A stretch of DNA of 64,000 nucleotides. Origin: UBA5793 sp040255465 (GTDB lineage Bacteria > Planctomycetota > Phycisphaerae > Phycisphaerales > UBA5793). A program made the position numbers and the translations under genes. How positions within the stretch are numbered: the first letter of the stretch is position 1; each line of letters starts with the position of its first letter. Below, one piece after another: positions 25,355 to 34,163 of the stretch. Location: contig JBDZVA010000004.1 in assembly GCA_040255465.1 (NCBI GenBank), forward strand, positions 248,001 through 312,000, read 5' to 3'. The notes beneath the pieces were generated by a model. That model saw nothing but the letters and a program-made list of their open reading frames with translations. It did no database searches and was not told the DNA's origin.

Positions 25355-25855
25355 ATGACTGATTCGCAACCTCCAGCCAGCGCGACGTCCTCGGCAAGCG
25401 ATGAAGCGAATCGCAACGATCGACTGCTTCTCGAGTATCTCGCATCCAACGACGCGGCTTGTCCGGTGTGCGGCTACAACGTGCGCGGCCTGACGCGGCC
25501 GGTGTGCCCCGAGTGCCGGCATCGGCTGCGACTGACGGTCGGCGCTGTAGATGTGACGCTGCGCTGGTTTCTGGCGGCGATCGCGCCGGGCGTGTTCTCG
25601 GGGATCGCGGCGATCTTCCTGGCCATTCCCCTCATCGTCTCGCCGCTGACCGGCAACGGTTCGGCGCCGGGATTCATCATCGCGACAGATGTCTTTGGAT
25701 TCGCCAGCGGGATTGCGGCACTGGTCATGATGGCGAAGCGCAAGCGCATCGTCGCCATGCCGCCGGGCAATCAGCAGATGCTGGTCGCGATCGTGTGGGT
25801 GGTTCACATCCTGGCACTTCTCGCGCTGCTCGGCGTGGCGTTCGGGTGGTACTAG
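25355..25855 (+). CDS. Small zinc-ribbon membrane protein
   Basis: A 166-residue protein with an N-terminal zinc ribbon (Cys36, Cys39, Cys51, Cys54: ACPVCGYNVRG and CPECRHRL) followed by three membrane spans. The spans are roughly residues 68-95, 103-125 and 140-164. CxxCGYxxRG with CPEC is a motif I associate with small membrane proteins of planctomycetes. A GATAGT -10-like box lies 8 nt before the ATG. The proteins at 16603 and 40120 are built the same way with the ribbon at the other end. Function unknown. Confidence 0.75.
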   Translation: MTDSQPPASATSSASDEANRNDRLLLEYLASNDAACPVCGYNVRGLTRPVCPECRHRLRLTVGAVDVTLRWFLAAIAPGVFSGIAAIFLAIPLIVSPLTGNGSAPGFIIATDVFGFASGIAALVMMAKRKRIVAMPPGNQQMLVAIVWVVHILALLALLGVAFGWY

Positions 25856-25859
25856 GCGA

Positions 25860-25905
25860 CTCAATCCTCGCGCGACGGGCGCTGGCGACGCTGTTTGATC
25901 TGGGC
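25860..25905 (+). repeat. 46-bp direct repeat, left copy
   Basis: This copy matches 27191-27236 in 45 of 46 positions (A at 25864 versus G at 27195). The right copy is the 3' end of arfB, including its stop codon. Here it is detached from any gene and lies just after the zinc-ribbon gene. The two copies bound the gene at 25933-27126. Confidence 0.9.
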
Positions 25906-25932
25906 GAAATCCCAGCAACTCGTCAAACCAGC

Positions 25933-27126
25933 CTACCGGGTAACAAGCGACGGCGGAACAAGACAACTTGCCTGAACGCGCCTCGGATAGCGATGCCTGC
26001 AAATCGTCAGCACACACTCGATACTTCGGAACACCTCAACACCTGACGAGACTCGCCCCTCGGAATCGGACCATTCTTCAGGTATTCGGAACATCACTTC
26101 CGTCTTAGGCTGATCTCCCGGCGCTCCATGGTCATCATTCAGTCGTTCACCATCGCCCTTTTCAGCATTCACTCGTGTCCATTCGCCATCGAGATCCCAC
26201 TTGTCATCTGCAAGCAGCAACCACGCATTGGTTCCGGTGTTGGTTGACCTGAGACGAACATGAAGCTCGCTGGTGACATATGATGGAGGCTCATTCGCAG
26301 AGCACACGAGTGCACACGTATACGCTCGTGTATCGGACTTGTTCGGCGCGAAGTAGAGCAATAGTCCATCTGCGATACGACGGCGCGCCGCTCCGTCTAT
26401 TCCAATGATGATCAATAGCGCGAAGGACGCAAAGCCGATCACGGCGCATCCCACCGCCGTTGCCGTTCCGGAATACGCCTGGGCATACAGTGCGACTGGA
26501 ATGACGAGCAGGAGCACGGACACCGCACCGCTGCCCGCTATGAGCGAGGATGACGCCAGCACATGCAACCGGATGTATGCCGCCCTGATACTCAAGCACT
26601 CAGGCAGACGCCATTGTCTCAAGACAACACCCGAAAGCAGTGCGGCCACGACGGTCCAGAACGAAACCGCCAAACTGGGAAACACGAACAGTGGTGCCGG
26701 GATTTCCTGATAAACAAAGGCGAATTCCGGATCGTCGGGCAACACCCACGCGACAAACTGACTGCCGGCTGGGAACTCGGCATGGACCCTCTCGGTCATC
26801 TCGAACGTGTCCCCATCAACCGGGAGCACCCGCGAACCGGTGAAATCCTGACCACCGAACTGGTAGCGATACTCCAAGTCGTAACTGCGCCCACTTGCGG
26901 AGGCGTTCGACGGACGCGACTCGACGTAGCGCATCGTTGCGGCAACGGGCACCGCCGCTCGAATCAACATGATACCCGAACGGAGCTGCGCGGCAGGCCA
27001 AAGGAACATGAGTAGCGCGAAGGCGGTCAGTACGGCGAGACCCATTCTCACAACCCAAGCCGTTGGGGGATGGGCGCGGCCGTATGCATCGAGTATCTCT
27101 GCCGGGTTTGTGTCCGGATCACTCAC
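25933..27126 (-). CDS. Membrane protein with DUF3592-like domain
   Basis: A 397-residue protein starting at GTG 27126 (MSDPDTNP). It has a first membrane span (residues 26-50), a periplasmic or surface beta domain, and three more spans around residues 165-260. The beta domain has SYDLEYRYQFGGQDFTGSRV then EFPAGSQFVAWVLPDDPE, the pattern of DUF3592. The last 140 residues are soluble with no known motif. The whole gene sits between 46-bp direct repeats, and its base composition looks poorer in GC than its neighbours. Both features suggest a recent insertion. Function unknown. Confidence 0.65.
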   Translation of the reverse strand: MSDPDTNPAEILDAYGRAHPPTAWVVRMGLAVLTAFALLMFLWPAAQLRSGIMLIRAAVPVAATMRYVESRPSNASASGRSYDLEYRYQFGGQDFTGSRVLPVDGDTFEMTERVHAEFPAGSQFVAWVLPDDPEFAFVYQEIPAPLFVFPSLAVSFWTVVAALLSGVVLRQWRLPECLSIRAAYIRLHVLASSSLIAGSGAVSVLLLVIPVALYAQAYSGTATAVGCAVIGFASFALLIIIGIDGAARRRIADGLLLYFAPNKSDTRAYTCALVCSANEPPSYVTSELHVRLRSTNTGTNAWLLLADDKWDLDGEWTRVNAEKGDGERLNDDHGAPGDQPKTEVMFRIPEEWSDSEGRVSSGVEVFRSIECVLTICRHRYPRRVQASCLVPPSLVTR

Positions 27127-27190
27127 GGCTAAACCGTAGTCACCATGTCCCTCAGCAGTACCGAGAACAGAGCATCGAGATCACCAGGAT

Positions 27191-27236
27191 CTCAGTCCTC
27201 GCGCGACGGGCGCTGGCGACGCTGTTTGATCTGGGC
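27191..27236 (+). repeat. 46-bp direct repeat, right copy (3' end of arfB)
   Basis: This copy overlaps the last codons and stop of arfB and matches 25860-25905. It is probably the source of the duplicated piece, because it is part of a functional gene. Confidence 0.9.
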
Positions 27237-27665
27237 CCGGTTCTTCTTTTCCGTCAGCCGGCGCTGGACGGCGCCGCGACTTGGCTTCGTCGGGCGGCGC
27301 GGCTTGGGGGCGACGCGCGCGGTGATGATCAGCTCGCGCAGCAGATCAAGACACGCCTGGCGGTTCCGCGCCTGCGAGCGGAATCGACCCGAGGCGAGGA
27401 TGAGTTCGCCCTCTTTGGTGATGCGGCCGGCAGCGAGGCGGCGGAACCGATCGAGCGCCGCGTGCGACAGACGACCCGGCCCGCCGAGTGTTTCGACGGC
27501 GAGGCGCAGTTCCATGCGCGTGTTCACCTTGTTGACGTTCTGCCCGCCGGGTCCGCTGGCGCGGCTGGCGGAGAAGGCCACATCGGAGTCCGCCACGAAC
27601 AAACCCGGCGCGAGTTCAAGCGAGCCGGTCGATTGCGGCGATGGATCATCGGAATCAGCACACAT
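27192..27665 (-). CDS. arfB: Peptidyl-tRNA hydrolase ArfB (alternative ribosome rescue)
   Basis: A 157-residue release-factor-like protein that frees stalled ribosomes by hydrolysing peptidyl-tRNA. The catalytic GGQ is at 40-42 within ASGPGGQNVNKVNTR. The basic C-terminal tail (RRLTEKKNRAQIKQRRQRPS) is the part that enters the empty mRNA channel in the E. coli homologue. The ATG at 27665 gives a standard N-terminus; the upstream extension is not conserved in type. Its 3' end is copied at 25860-25905. Confidence 0.92.
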   Translation of the reverse strand: MCADSDDPSPQSTGSLELAPGLFVADSDVAFSASRASGPGGQNVNKVNTRMELRLAVETLGGPGRLSHAALDRFRRLAAGRITKEGELILASGRFRSQARNRQACLDLLRELIITARVAPKPRRPTKPSRGAVQRRLTEKKNRAQIKQRRQRPSRED

Positions 27666-27759
27666 GCAAAGTCTCCAACACGGCGCGCCAAACGTGGTCG
27701 CGACCACCGGCTGACTCTACTCTTGTCGAACTCAATGGGCCGCAACGTAGGAGCATCGC

Positions 27760-28665
27760 ATGCGACGATCAGCACTGGCGTGGGTGGGTTTGATGGGATC
27801 AGCCGCGGTGCTTGCCGCGCTGCCGGTTGCAGCGCGGGCGCAAGATGAAGCGGCGACGCCCGACACCTCGCTTGAGTCAATGGCGAACCAGGCGCGGGTA
27901 CAGATGCGCGCCACCGCCGGCGTGTGGTGGGCGGCGCTCAGCGGCGAATCGCGCTTCGGCTCGGCCACGAGCGGAGGCGACCTGCGCGTCGATACCCTGC
28001 TCGGACTGGAAGACAACGAGCCGACTTTTGCCGGCAACGTTACGCTCTACATCGACGACCACTGGGTCGTGCTGCTCGATGCGTTTGATTTCTCGACCAG
28101 TTCAGGACTCGCGACGACCGACTCGATGCTCATCAACGGGACAACCTATCCGGCGGGGACAACGATTGCCAGCGACTTCGGCGTCACCAGCCTCAGCGCC
28201 ATGGCCGGGTACGACTTCTTCGGCAACATCTATGAGCGCGTCTCGGGACCATCGGAAGGCGGCACGCCGGTTGATATTCGCCTGCAGATCGTCGGCGGCG
28301 TGCGCGGCATCAACGTCGACCATCGACTCGCCATCAACGGCGGGCCGACCGTTGCGTTTGACGAATGGAACGGCACACTCAACGGCGGCGCCCGCTTCTC
28401 GGTCGGCATCGGACCCGAGTTCCCCCGCAAGGGGCGCTGGGATGTCGGCGTGTCCCTCATGTATGGCTTTGGCGGTTCGAGCAACGGCGACATGACGACC
28501 TACGACATCGATTTTGGCATCCACTACACCGTGCTCGATCACTTCGGCCTGCAGTTCGGCTACCGGCAGATCGACATCGACATCGACGCAAGTGACGCCA
28601 GCCAGCCGTACCGCTGGGACGGCCGCCTCGCAGGACTCTTCTTCGGCGGCGAGTTGAAGTTCTGA
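27760..28665 (+). CDS. Outer-membrane beta-barrel-like protein
   Basis: A 301-residue protein with a signal peptide ending VAARAQ and a mature part of alternating amphipathic strands. Examples are AGVWWAALSGESRF, NVTLYIDDHWVVLLDAF, VSLMYGFGGSS and FGLQFGYRQIDIDID. The C-terminus ends LFFGGELKF; a final Phe after a beta strand is the usual outer-membrane sorting signal. GGAG precedes the ATG at 27760, and a TACTCT box lies near 27718. It is probably a barrel of 8-12 strands. No substrate can be inferred. Confidence 0.75.
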   Translation: MRRSALAWVGLMGSAAVLAALPVAARAQDEAATPDTSLESMANQARVQMRATAGVWWAALSGESRFGSATSGGDLRVDTLLGLEDNEPTFAGNVTLYIDDHWVVLLDAFDFSTSSGLATTDSMLINGTTYPAGTTIASDFGVTSLSAMAGYDFFGNIYERVSGPSEGGTPVDIRLQIVGGVRGINVDHRLAINGGPTVAFDEWNGTLNGGARFSVGIGPEFPRKGRWDVGVSLMYGFGGSSNGDMTTYDIDFGIHYTVLDHFGLQFGYRQIDIDIDASDASQPYRWDGRLAGLFFGGELKF

Positions 28666-28853
28666 TACTGCTGACCGGTGTGCATCGCAGACCTGCCTCG
28701 GTGCAGCCTCCAGTTGCACAGATCCGCCGGGCGGAAAGCGATCCGCTGCGGGTCTTGAGACGAGCGTGCGCGCAGCGATGTGTGCCGCAACGCGCGCGGC
28801 TGATCCTCCGGATCTGGCACTCGATTCGGACCGACTCGCACCGCCCGTGGTGG

Positions 28854-28882
28854 TTGGTTTGACGCACCAGCCGCCTTAGACT
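28854..28882 (+). promoter_or_regulatory. Promoter of the membrane protein gene at 28890
   Basis: The -35 TTGGTT (28854-28859), a 17-bp spacer and the -10 TAGACT (28877-28882) are followed by only 7 nt before the ATG. This points to a leaderless message. Confidence 0.45.
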
Positions 28883-28889
28883 CCGGGAC

Positions 28890-29738
28890 ATGTTCAACGC
28901 GCTGAAACAATGGGTCGCGGTGGTCACGGGGGCCGTCATTGCCTGGCCGGTCGCGACGTGGGTGCTCTACGGCATGCGGACCTCCGACGGCTGGCCGGGC
29001 GCACCGCTCGTGCTGAGCAGCCCCGTGGCGTCGGCCCTGATCGCCGCGGTTGCCGGGATGATCGGCTTCGGGGTCATTTCGCTCGTCGTGGGCCGCGTGA
29101 CCAACCGCTACACCGGGATGCTGATGTATGGCCTGTGCTGGGTGATCGTCGCGCGGCGCGGCACGCCGATCGACGCGATCCTGCGGCACGTCGATGACCT
29201 CGGCGGCGCGTTCGGCCGCATGTACATGATGTTCGTCATCGAAATGTGCTTCTGGGCGATCCCCGTGGCGTGCCTGATGGTGCTCCACGTGAAACTCAGC
29301 CCGAACCAGTATCCAAATCAGGAGAACCGTTTCAGCTCCAGCAGCATCAAAGCGCTGGCGACCAACATCGTGCTGGGCGTGGCGCTGGGATGGGTCTTCT
29401 TGCGCACGGAAGCCAAGGGACAGACGGTGTTCGGGTTTGCGGCGGCCGCAACTTTGGCGACGATGGTCACACGATTGATCTGGCCGCGCTGCAATGCGTC
29501 GATTCTGTTCGTCGTCCCCTTCGTGGTCGGCGTGGTGGCGGCGCTGACGACGCTGATGTTCAGTTCGACCGACGCGGTGGCGCGGCTCGCAGCCGGGGAC
29601 TTCTGGGCTCTGGGTCGACTCATGCCGCTCGACGCGATCGGGGCCGGAACATTCGGCACGGCCCTGGGCATCGGTCTGGCGCGGAGTTTCGGGGCGGAGC
29701 ATCATCCGGCAACGCACCATCTGGCGGCTCACGCATAA
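28890..29738 (+). CDS. Polytopic membrane protein of unknown function
   Basis: A 282-residue integral membrane protein with about seven hydrophobic spans. They include VAVVTGAVIAWPVATWVLYG, VASALIAAVAGMIGFGVISL, MMFVIEMCFWAIPVACLMVL and ILFVVPFVVGVVAALTTLM. A hydrophilic loop containing SPNQYPNQENRFSSSS lies in the middle. No transporter signature was recognised. A good promoter ends 7 nt before the ATG. folE2 begins 188 nt downstream; that gap holds no gene I can see. Confidence 0.7.
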   Translation: MFNALKQWVAVVTGAVIAWPVATWVLYGMRTSDGWPGAPLVLSSPVASALIAAVAGMIGFGVISLVVGRVTNRYTGMLMYGLCWVIVARRGTPIDAILRHVDDLGGAFGRMYMMFVIEMCFWAIPVACLMVLHVKLSPNQYPNQENRFSSSSIKALATNIVLGVALGWVFLRTEAKGQTVFGFAAAATLATMVTRLIWPRCNASILFVVPFVVGVVAALTTLMFSSTDAVARLAAGDFWALGRLMPLDAIGAGTFGTALGIGLARSFGAEHHPATHHLAAHA

Positions 29739-29926
29739 GTTACGGCTCTCATCCTCGTCTCCGCAACGCGCCCAATCTGCACGGGCAAAGGCCTGAAAGG
29801 GCCGCTGCAGGGCCATCAAAAGGCGTGGTTCATGGATGGTTTCACCGCCTGGCACTAACATCGACTGATGCCGTGCGGTGGGAACCCGCGCCCGGGCGTG
29901 GTGTGCGGCCAATTCAGGAGTTTTCA

Positions 29927-30757
29927 ATGAACGCACCAACGACAGGCGGCCGCCCGGCCGCGGCCACGCTCGACACCCCGATGGCCGACGTCCAGAGTCT
30001 GGCCGACTCGCGCCGTATCGCGATCGACAAGGTCGGCGTGAAAAACGTCGTCTATCCCATCACCTTGCGGATGCCCTGCGGCAAGAGCCAGACCACCGTC
30101 GCCACGATCGACATGTACGTCTCACTGCCCCACGATCGAAAGGGCACGCACATGAGCCGCTTCCTCGAAGCGCTCAATGAGCACCGCGACTGCATCAGGC
30201 CCGATCACATTGTCACGATGTGCCAGGATCTCCGTCAGCGGCTGGACGCGAAGGACGCGCACATCCGCGTGGAGTTCACCTACTTCATCGAGAAACTGGC
30301 GCCGGTTTCCCGGCAGCCGGGACTGATGGATTACCGCGTCACGTTCGAATGCGCCAGCAACGGCGAGAACGATTTTGTGATGAAGGTGGCCGCGCCCGCG
30401 GCGAGCCTCTGCCCGTGCAGCAAGGAAATCAGCAAGTACGGCGCGCACAACCAGCGCTGCGAGATCACGGCCGAGGTCCGCTTCGAAGGCGAACTGTGGA
30501 TCGAGGATGTGGTCAACATCCTCGAAAAGGCGGCCAGTGCGGAGTTGTATTCGATCCTCAAGCGGCCCGATGAGAAGTTCGTCACCGAGGCGGCCTACGA
30601 CGCCCCCAAGTTCGTCGAAGACATCGTGCGCGATGCGGCGACGGCTCTGAATAAAGACCACCGCATTGTGTGGTACAAGGTGCGAAGTGAGAACTTCGAA
30701 TCGATCCACAACCACAACGCCTACGCCGAGATCACGCGCGACAAGCGGACGTCCTGA
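29927..30757 (+). CDS. folE2: GTP cyclohydrolase FolE2 (type IB)
   Basis: A 276-residue enzyme that converts GTP to 7,8-dihydroneopterin triphosphate for folate and possibly queuosine precursors. The N-terminal motif DVQSLADSRRIAIDKVGVK and the metal-site region LCPCSKEISKYGAHNQRC are diagnostic of the FolE2 (COG1469) family, not of FolE or QueF. CAGGAG precedes the ATG at 29927; the same frame stays open far upstream but overlaps the preceding gene. In other bacteria FolE2 often replaces zinc-dependent FolE under zinc shortage; no Zur site was identified here. Confidence 0.93.
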   Translation: MNAPTTGGRPAAATLDTPMADVQSLADSRRIAIDKVGVKNVVYPITLRMPCGKSQTTVATIDMYVSLPHDRKGTHMSRFLEALNEHRDCIRPDHIVTMCQDLRQRLDAKDAHIRVEFTYFIEKLAPVSRQPGLMDYRVTFECASNGENDFVMKVAAPAASLCPCSKEISKYGAHNQRCEITAEVRFEGELWIEDVVNILEKAASAELYSILKRPDEKFVTEAAYDAPKFVEDIVRDAATALNKDHRIVWYKVRSENFESIHNHNAYAEITRDKRTS

Positions 30758-30763
30758 CGCGCC

Positions 30764-31972
30764 ATGTGGGCGATGGAGCCGATCCTCGCAATCCTCCTCA
30801 CTGCAATCGCTGCAGTACTGTTCACGCTGCTGCTGCGCAGTGCCGGGCTGACGCGTGCCTCAATCATCGGCGGCATTCTGGCCGGCGCCCTGCTCGGATC
30901 GACGCTGCTCGGGCGCATCGCCCCGGATCTGCATGAGCGCTATTTCGTGGGCGGACTCATGCAGCGCCAGACGCTGGATCACCTTCGCAGCGAGCACGGC
31001 GCCGCTCTCAAAGCGCTCGATGCGACGGGCGTCTCCCGGGTCGCTGTCGAAGAGTTGCAACGCAAGCAGCGCGCGGAGATGGACGCCGCCACACAAGACC
31101 ATGATGCCGCCACCGCCGCGCACCAGAAGTCGCGACTGCTGCTGACGGCAATCATCGCGCTGGCGCTGATCGTGGCGGCGGCCCCCCGCTCGCGCCGACC
31201 GGCGTCCTGGACAGAGTGCACATTCGCCGCACTGTGGATGATCGTGGTCACCTGCGGGATCGTCGGTCTGGCGGTTGTCTTTGCTTTCCAGGGCTCGCGA
31301 ATGCAGGCCATCGCACTGGGACTGACTTTTGCAGCCGTCGGCACGAACGTGATTCTTCCCCTCAAACCCGGCGAGGAGACGACCCAGCCCGCAGTGCTCC
31401 TTCCGCTGGGTATTCGCGATCGACTGACGGATATTGCGTTCGTCATCTGGTTTGCCTGCTTCGTGGCGTTGATCACCGGCGTGATCGCCGCGGCACAATC
31501 CGGTTCGGCCCAGGCGGCCGACTTCACTCCCGCGCTGCTCATCGCCGTCGTGGTCGGCGTAGCGCTGAAACTGCTGCCGTTGCGTGCGCGCCACGCGCTG
31601 CGCATGATTGTCCTGCCATCGATACTGACCGCGCTGCTGCTCGTCAACACCGACCTGATGACGCCGACGCTGATTGGTCCGCTCGTGCTGGCGGTGCTTG
31701 TGGGCGGCGATGCGCGGTGGTTTGGCCTGGCGAGCGGGCTGCGCTGGCAGGGCTGGCCGTGGCGCCACGCCTGGCTGGGCACGATGCCGCTGGTCGATGC
31801 CGCCCCGATGCAGGTCGCCATGGCCGGCGCGTTCTTCCTGACCGGCTGGCTGAGCGAGCCGCTCCTGGCGTGCGCCGTGTTCGGCGCCGCGGTGTGCGAT
31901 GTGACGCAACCCCTCCGGCCGCGCCTGCTGACTATGCTCAACGAACCAACGGAAGATCAGTCACAGTCCTGA
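30764..31972 (+). CDS. Polytopic membrane protein, possibly antiporter-like
   Basis: A 402-residue protein beginning 6 nt after folE2. It has about ten spans. The first is ILAILLTAIAAVLFTLLL, followed by GLTRASIIGGILAGALLGST, which looks like the start of a CPA-type sodium/proton antiporter. A hydrophilic helical segment (residues 65-115, RKQRAEMDAATQDHDAA) interrupts the spans, which is unusual. Antiporter active-site aspartates could not be placed with certainty, so the family is tentative. Close spacing suggests co-transcription with folE2. Confidence 0.6.
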   Translation: MWAMEPILAILLTAIAAVLFTLLLRSAGLTRASIIGGILAGALLGSTLLGRIAPDLHERYFVGGLMQRQTLDHLRSEHGAALKALDATGVSRVAVEELQRKQRAEMDAATQDHDAATAAHQKSRLLLTAIIALALIVAAAPRSRRPASWTECTFAALWMIVVTCGIVGLAVVFAFQGSRMQAIALGLTFAAVGTNVILPLKPGEETTQPAVLLPLGIRDRLTDIAFVIWFACFVALITGVIAAAQSGSAQAADFTPALLIAVVVGVALKLLPLRARHALRMIVLPSILTALLLVNTDLMTPTLIGPLVLAVLVGGDARWFGLASGLRWQGWPWRHAWLGTMPLVDAAPMQVAMAGAFFLTGWLSEPLLACAVFGAAVCDVTQPLRPRLLTMLNEPTEDQSQS

Positions 31973-32007
31973 CGAACCCAACTGGCCAATCCCAACGGAA
32001 CACCACA

Positions 32008-33159
32008 ATGAAGAGGGCGATCATTCTTGGCGGCGGCATGGTCGGCAGCGTCATGGCGATGGATCTGGCGAGCGACCCGCGATTCAGCGTCACGGTGGCG
32101 GATCATCGCGAGCAGGCGCTGGAGCGCGTGCAGAGTCGTGTGCCGGCGGCAACCACCACAAGAGTGGATCTTTCAAATGCCACTCGCGTGCGCGACCTGG
32201 TGGGCGAGTATGACATCGTTCTCGGCGCCCTGTCGAGCACGATCGGTTTTCAGACGCTCCGGGCGGTGATCGAGGCGGGTTGCCACTACTGCGACATCTC
32301 CTTCATGCCCGAGAATGCGATGGAGCTCGATGAGCTGGCGCGCGAGAACGGGGTCACGGCCGTCGTGGATAACGGCGTGGCGCCGGGGATGTCCAACATG
32401 TTCGTCGGGTGGGCGGAAACGCACCTCGATGAAGTCGACTCGGTGACGATCTACGTCGGCGGCCTGCCGCGCGAAAGGCGCTGGCCCTTTGAATACAAGG
32501 CGGGCTTCTCACCCGCTGACGTGATCGAGGAATACACGCGGCCAAGCCGAATCGTCGAGCACGGCCGCGTGGTGGTGCGCGAAGCGCTCAGCGAGCCCGA
32601 GCTGCTCGATTTCGACGGCCTCGGAACGCTTGAAGCCTTCAACACGGATGGCCTGCGCAGCCTCGCCGAAACCATCGACGCCCGGCACATGGTCGAGAAG
32701 ACGCTGCGCTACCCCGGCCACATCGAATTGATGCGCGTCCTGCGCCACCTCGGCCTGTTCAGCCATGACCCCATTGAGGTCGGCGCCGAGCGCCTGAAGG
32801 TCCGGCCGATTGATGTCACGACCGCCCTGCTCTTTCCCAAGTGGACCTACGAACCTGGCGAGCAAGATCTGACGGTCATGCGCATCATTGTCGAGGGCAG
32901 TCGCGGCCAATCGCGCATGCGCCATACCCTCGATCTCTACGATACGTTCGATTGCACCAGCGGCTGCACGTCGATGTCACGCACCACGGCTCTCCCGAAC
33001 ACCATCATGGCGCGGCGCGTCGTCGAAGGGAAGTTCAAACGGCCCGGCGTGAGTCCGCCGGAATTCGTCGGTCGCGAGCCGGGGCTGTTCGAAGATGTGA
33101 TCGTGCAGTTGCGCCAGCGCGGAATCGTGTATCACATCAACTCCATTGAGATTGGCTGA
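32008..33159 (+). CDS. Saccharopine dehydrogenase-like oxidoreductase
   Basis: A 383-residue NAD(P)-dependent enzyme. The Rossmann motif is ILGGGMVGSVMAMDLA (residues 5-20). The family pattern continues with DLSNATRVRDLVGEYDIVLGA, AGCHYCDISF and VVDNGVAPGMSNM. Relatives act in lysine metabolism or as carboxynorspermidine synthases. The closest named type cannot be chosen from sequence alone. The ATG at 32008 lies 35 nt after the membrane protein gene. The stop overlaps the first base of the DUF58 gene (TGATG), so translation is coupled. No polyamine or lysine gene is nearby. Confidence 0.88.
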   Translation: MKRAIILGGGMVGSVMAMDLASDPRFSVTVADHREQALERVQSRVPAATTTRVDLSNATRVRDLVGEYDIVLGALSSTIGFQTLRAVIEAGCHYCDISFMPENAMELDELARENGVTAVVDNGVAPGMSNMFVGWAETHLDEVDSVTIYVGGLPRERRWPFEYKAGFSPADVIEEYTRPSRIVEHGRVVVREALSEPELLDFDGLGTLEAFNTDGLRSLAETIDARHMVEKTLRYPGHIELMRVLRHLGLFSHDPIEVGAERLKVRPIDVTTALLFPKWTYEPGEQDLTVMRIIVEGSRGQSRMRHTLDLYDTFDCTSGCTSMSRTTALPNTIMARRVVEGKFKRPGVSPPEFVGREPGLFEDVIVQLRQRGIVYHINSIEIG

Positions 33160-34094
33160 TGGCGGCATCCCCGGACACACGAGTTGAGCGATCGCTCCAG
33201 TCAGAAGATGACGTTCGCTGGTTCCTCGAGACGATCGACCGCATGCATGATCTGCACGTGATCGCTCGTGCTCTCGTGGATGGACTGAGGCAAGGTCGGC
33301 ATGCGACGCCGCAACGTGGCGGCTCGACGGAGTTCTTTGACTACCGCATGTACGTCCCGGGCGATGATGTGCGTCGCATTGACTGGAAGCTCTACGGGCG
33401 CTCTGATCGACTCTACGTGCGGCGGCACCGGCGCTTTGCCGATCTGACCGTGCAACTGATCGTGGATTGCTCCGCCTCCATGGCGTTCACCGGGCGAAGC
33501 GGCGTGAGCAAGTACCGCTACGCCTCGATGCTCGCCGCCGCGATGGCGATGGTGACAGTGCGGCAAGGCGATCGAGCCGGACTCGCTCTAGCGGGCGAGC
33601 GTCTTGTCAGCGCGCTGCCGCCGGGCGGGACGCTCGAACATCTGCACCGCGTGATTCACCTGCTCGAAGAGACACGGCCCCAAGGGGAGACGCGCCTGCC
33701 CGATGGCCTGCTGGCGGCGCAGCAACTCATTCCCCGGCGGCGGGTCGTGGTCATTCTCAGCGATCTGCTCGTCGAGCCGGCCGAGCTGCGCCGCAGTCTG
33801 CATCCCATCGCGCACCAGGGTTGCGACGTCGTAGCCGTGCAGATTCTCACTCCCGAAGAGCTCAACCTGCGCGGTCTGGGCGGCGGGCAGTTCGTCGATG
33901 AGGAAACCGGCCTGGCTGTGCGATCCCACGCGCCGACGGTCATGCGCGACTACGAACGCATCTTGCGCGGGCACATCGAGACCTTGCGGCACGACTTCAA
34001 CGCGCGCGGCATGGGGTTTCATACGGCAATGACCACGGACTCGCCGGTGGAGACCTTGCGACGCGTGCTGCGGCTCGGTGGTTTGGGTGGCTAA
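33159..34094 (+). CDS. DUF58 domain protein
   Basis: A 311-residue cytoplasmic protein with the DUF58 entry motif FFDYRMYVPGDDVRRIDWKLYGR (given in part: YVPGDDVRRIDWKLYGR, residues 65-81). A von Willebrand-like domain follows, with a MIDAS start DCSASM at 103-108. DUF58 proteins usually act with MoxR ATPases and von Willebrand proteins in complex assembly; no moxR gene is adjacent here. The start is coupled to the preceding dehydrogenase gene by a one-base overlap. rarA follows 69 nt later with its own -10 box. Confidence 0.88.
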   Translation: MAASPDTRVERSLQSEDDVRWFLETIDRMHDLHVIARALVDGLRQGRHATPQRGGSTEFFDYRMYVPGDDVRRIDWKLYGRSDRLYVRRHRRFADLTVQLIVDCSASMAFTGRSGVSKYRYASMLAAAMAMVTVRQGDRAGLALAGERLVSALPPGGTLEHLHRVIHLLEETRPQGETRLPDGLLAAQQLIPRRRVVVILSDLLVEPAELRRSLHPIAHQGCDVVAVQILTPEELNLRGLGGGQFVDEETGLAVRSHAPTVMRDYERILRGHIETLRHDFNARGMGFHTAMTTDSPVETLRRVLRLGGLGG

Positions 34095-34163
34095 CCGTCC
34101 TCTCCCGGCGCCGGCCGCCTTGCCCACGTGCTTTCCCATCAGCTGCCCACCGTACAATCAACC

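Noticed and set aside
25860..27236. Insertion sequence between the direct repeats.
   Set aside because: No transposase and no terminal inverted repeats were found; a duplication or site-specific insertion fits better.
29246..29926. Open frame that would extend folE2 upstream by over 200 codons.
   Set aside because: It overlaps the membrane protein gene in another frame. The FolE2 family begins near residue 20 of the frame from 29927, which has a ribosome-binding site.
31216..32007. Open frame extending the saccharopine-dehydrogenase-like gene upstream.
   Set aside because: It overlaps the membrane protein gene out of frame; the Rossmann motif starts right after ATG 32008.
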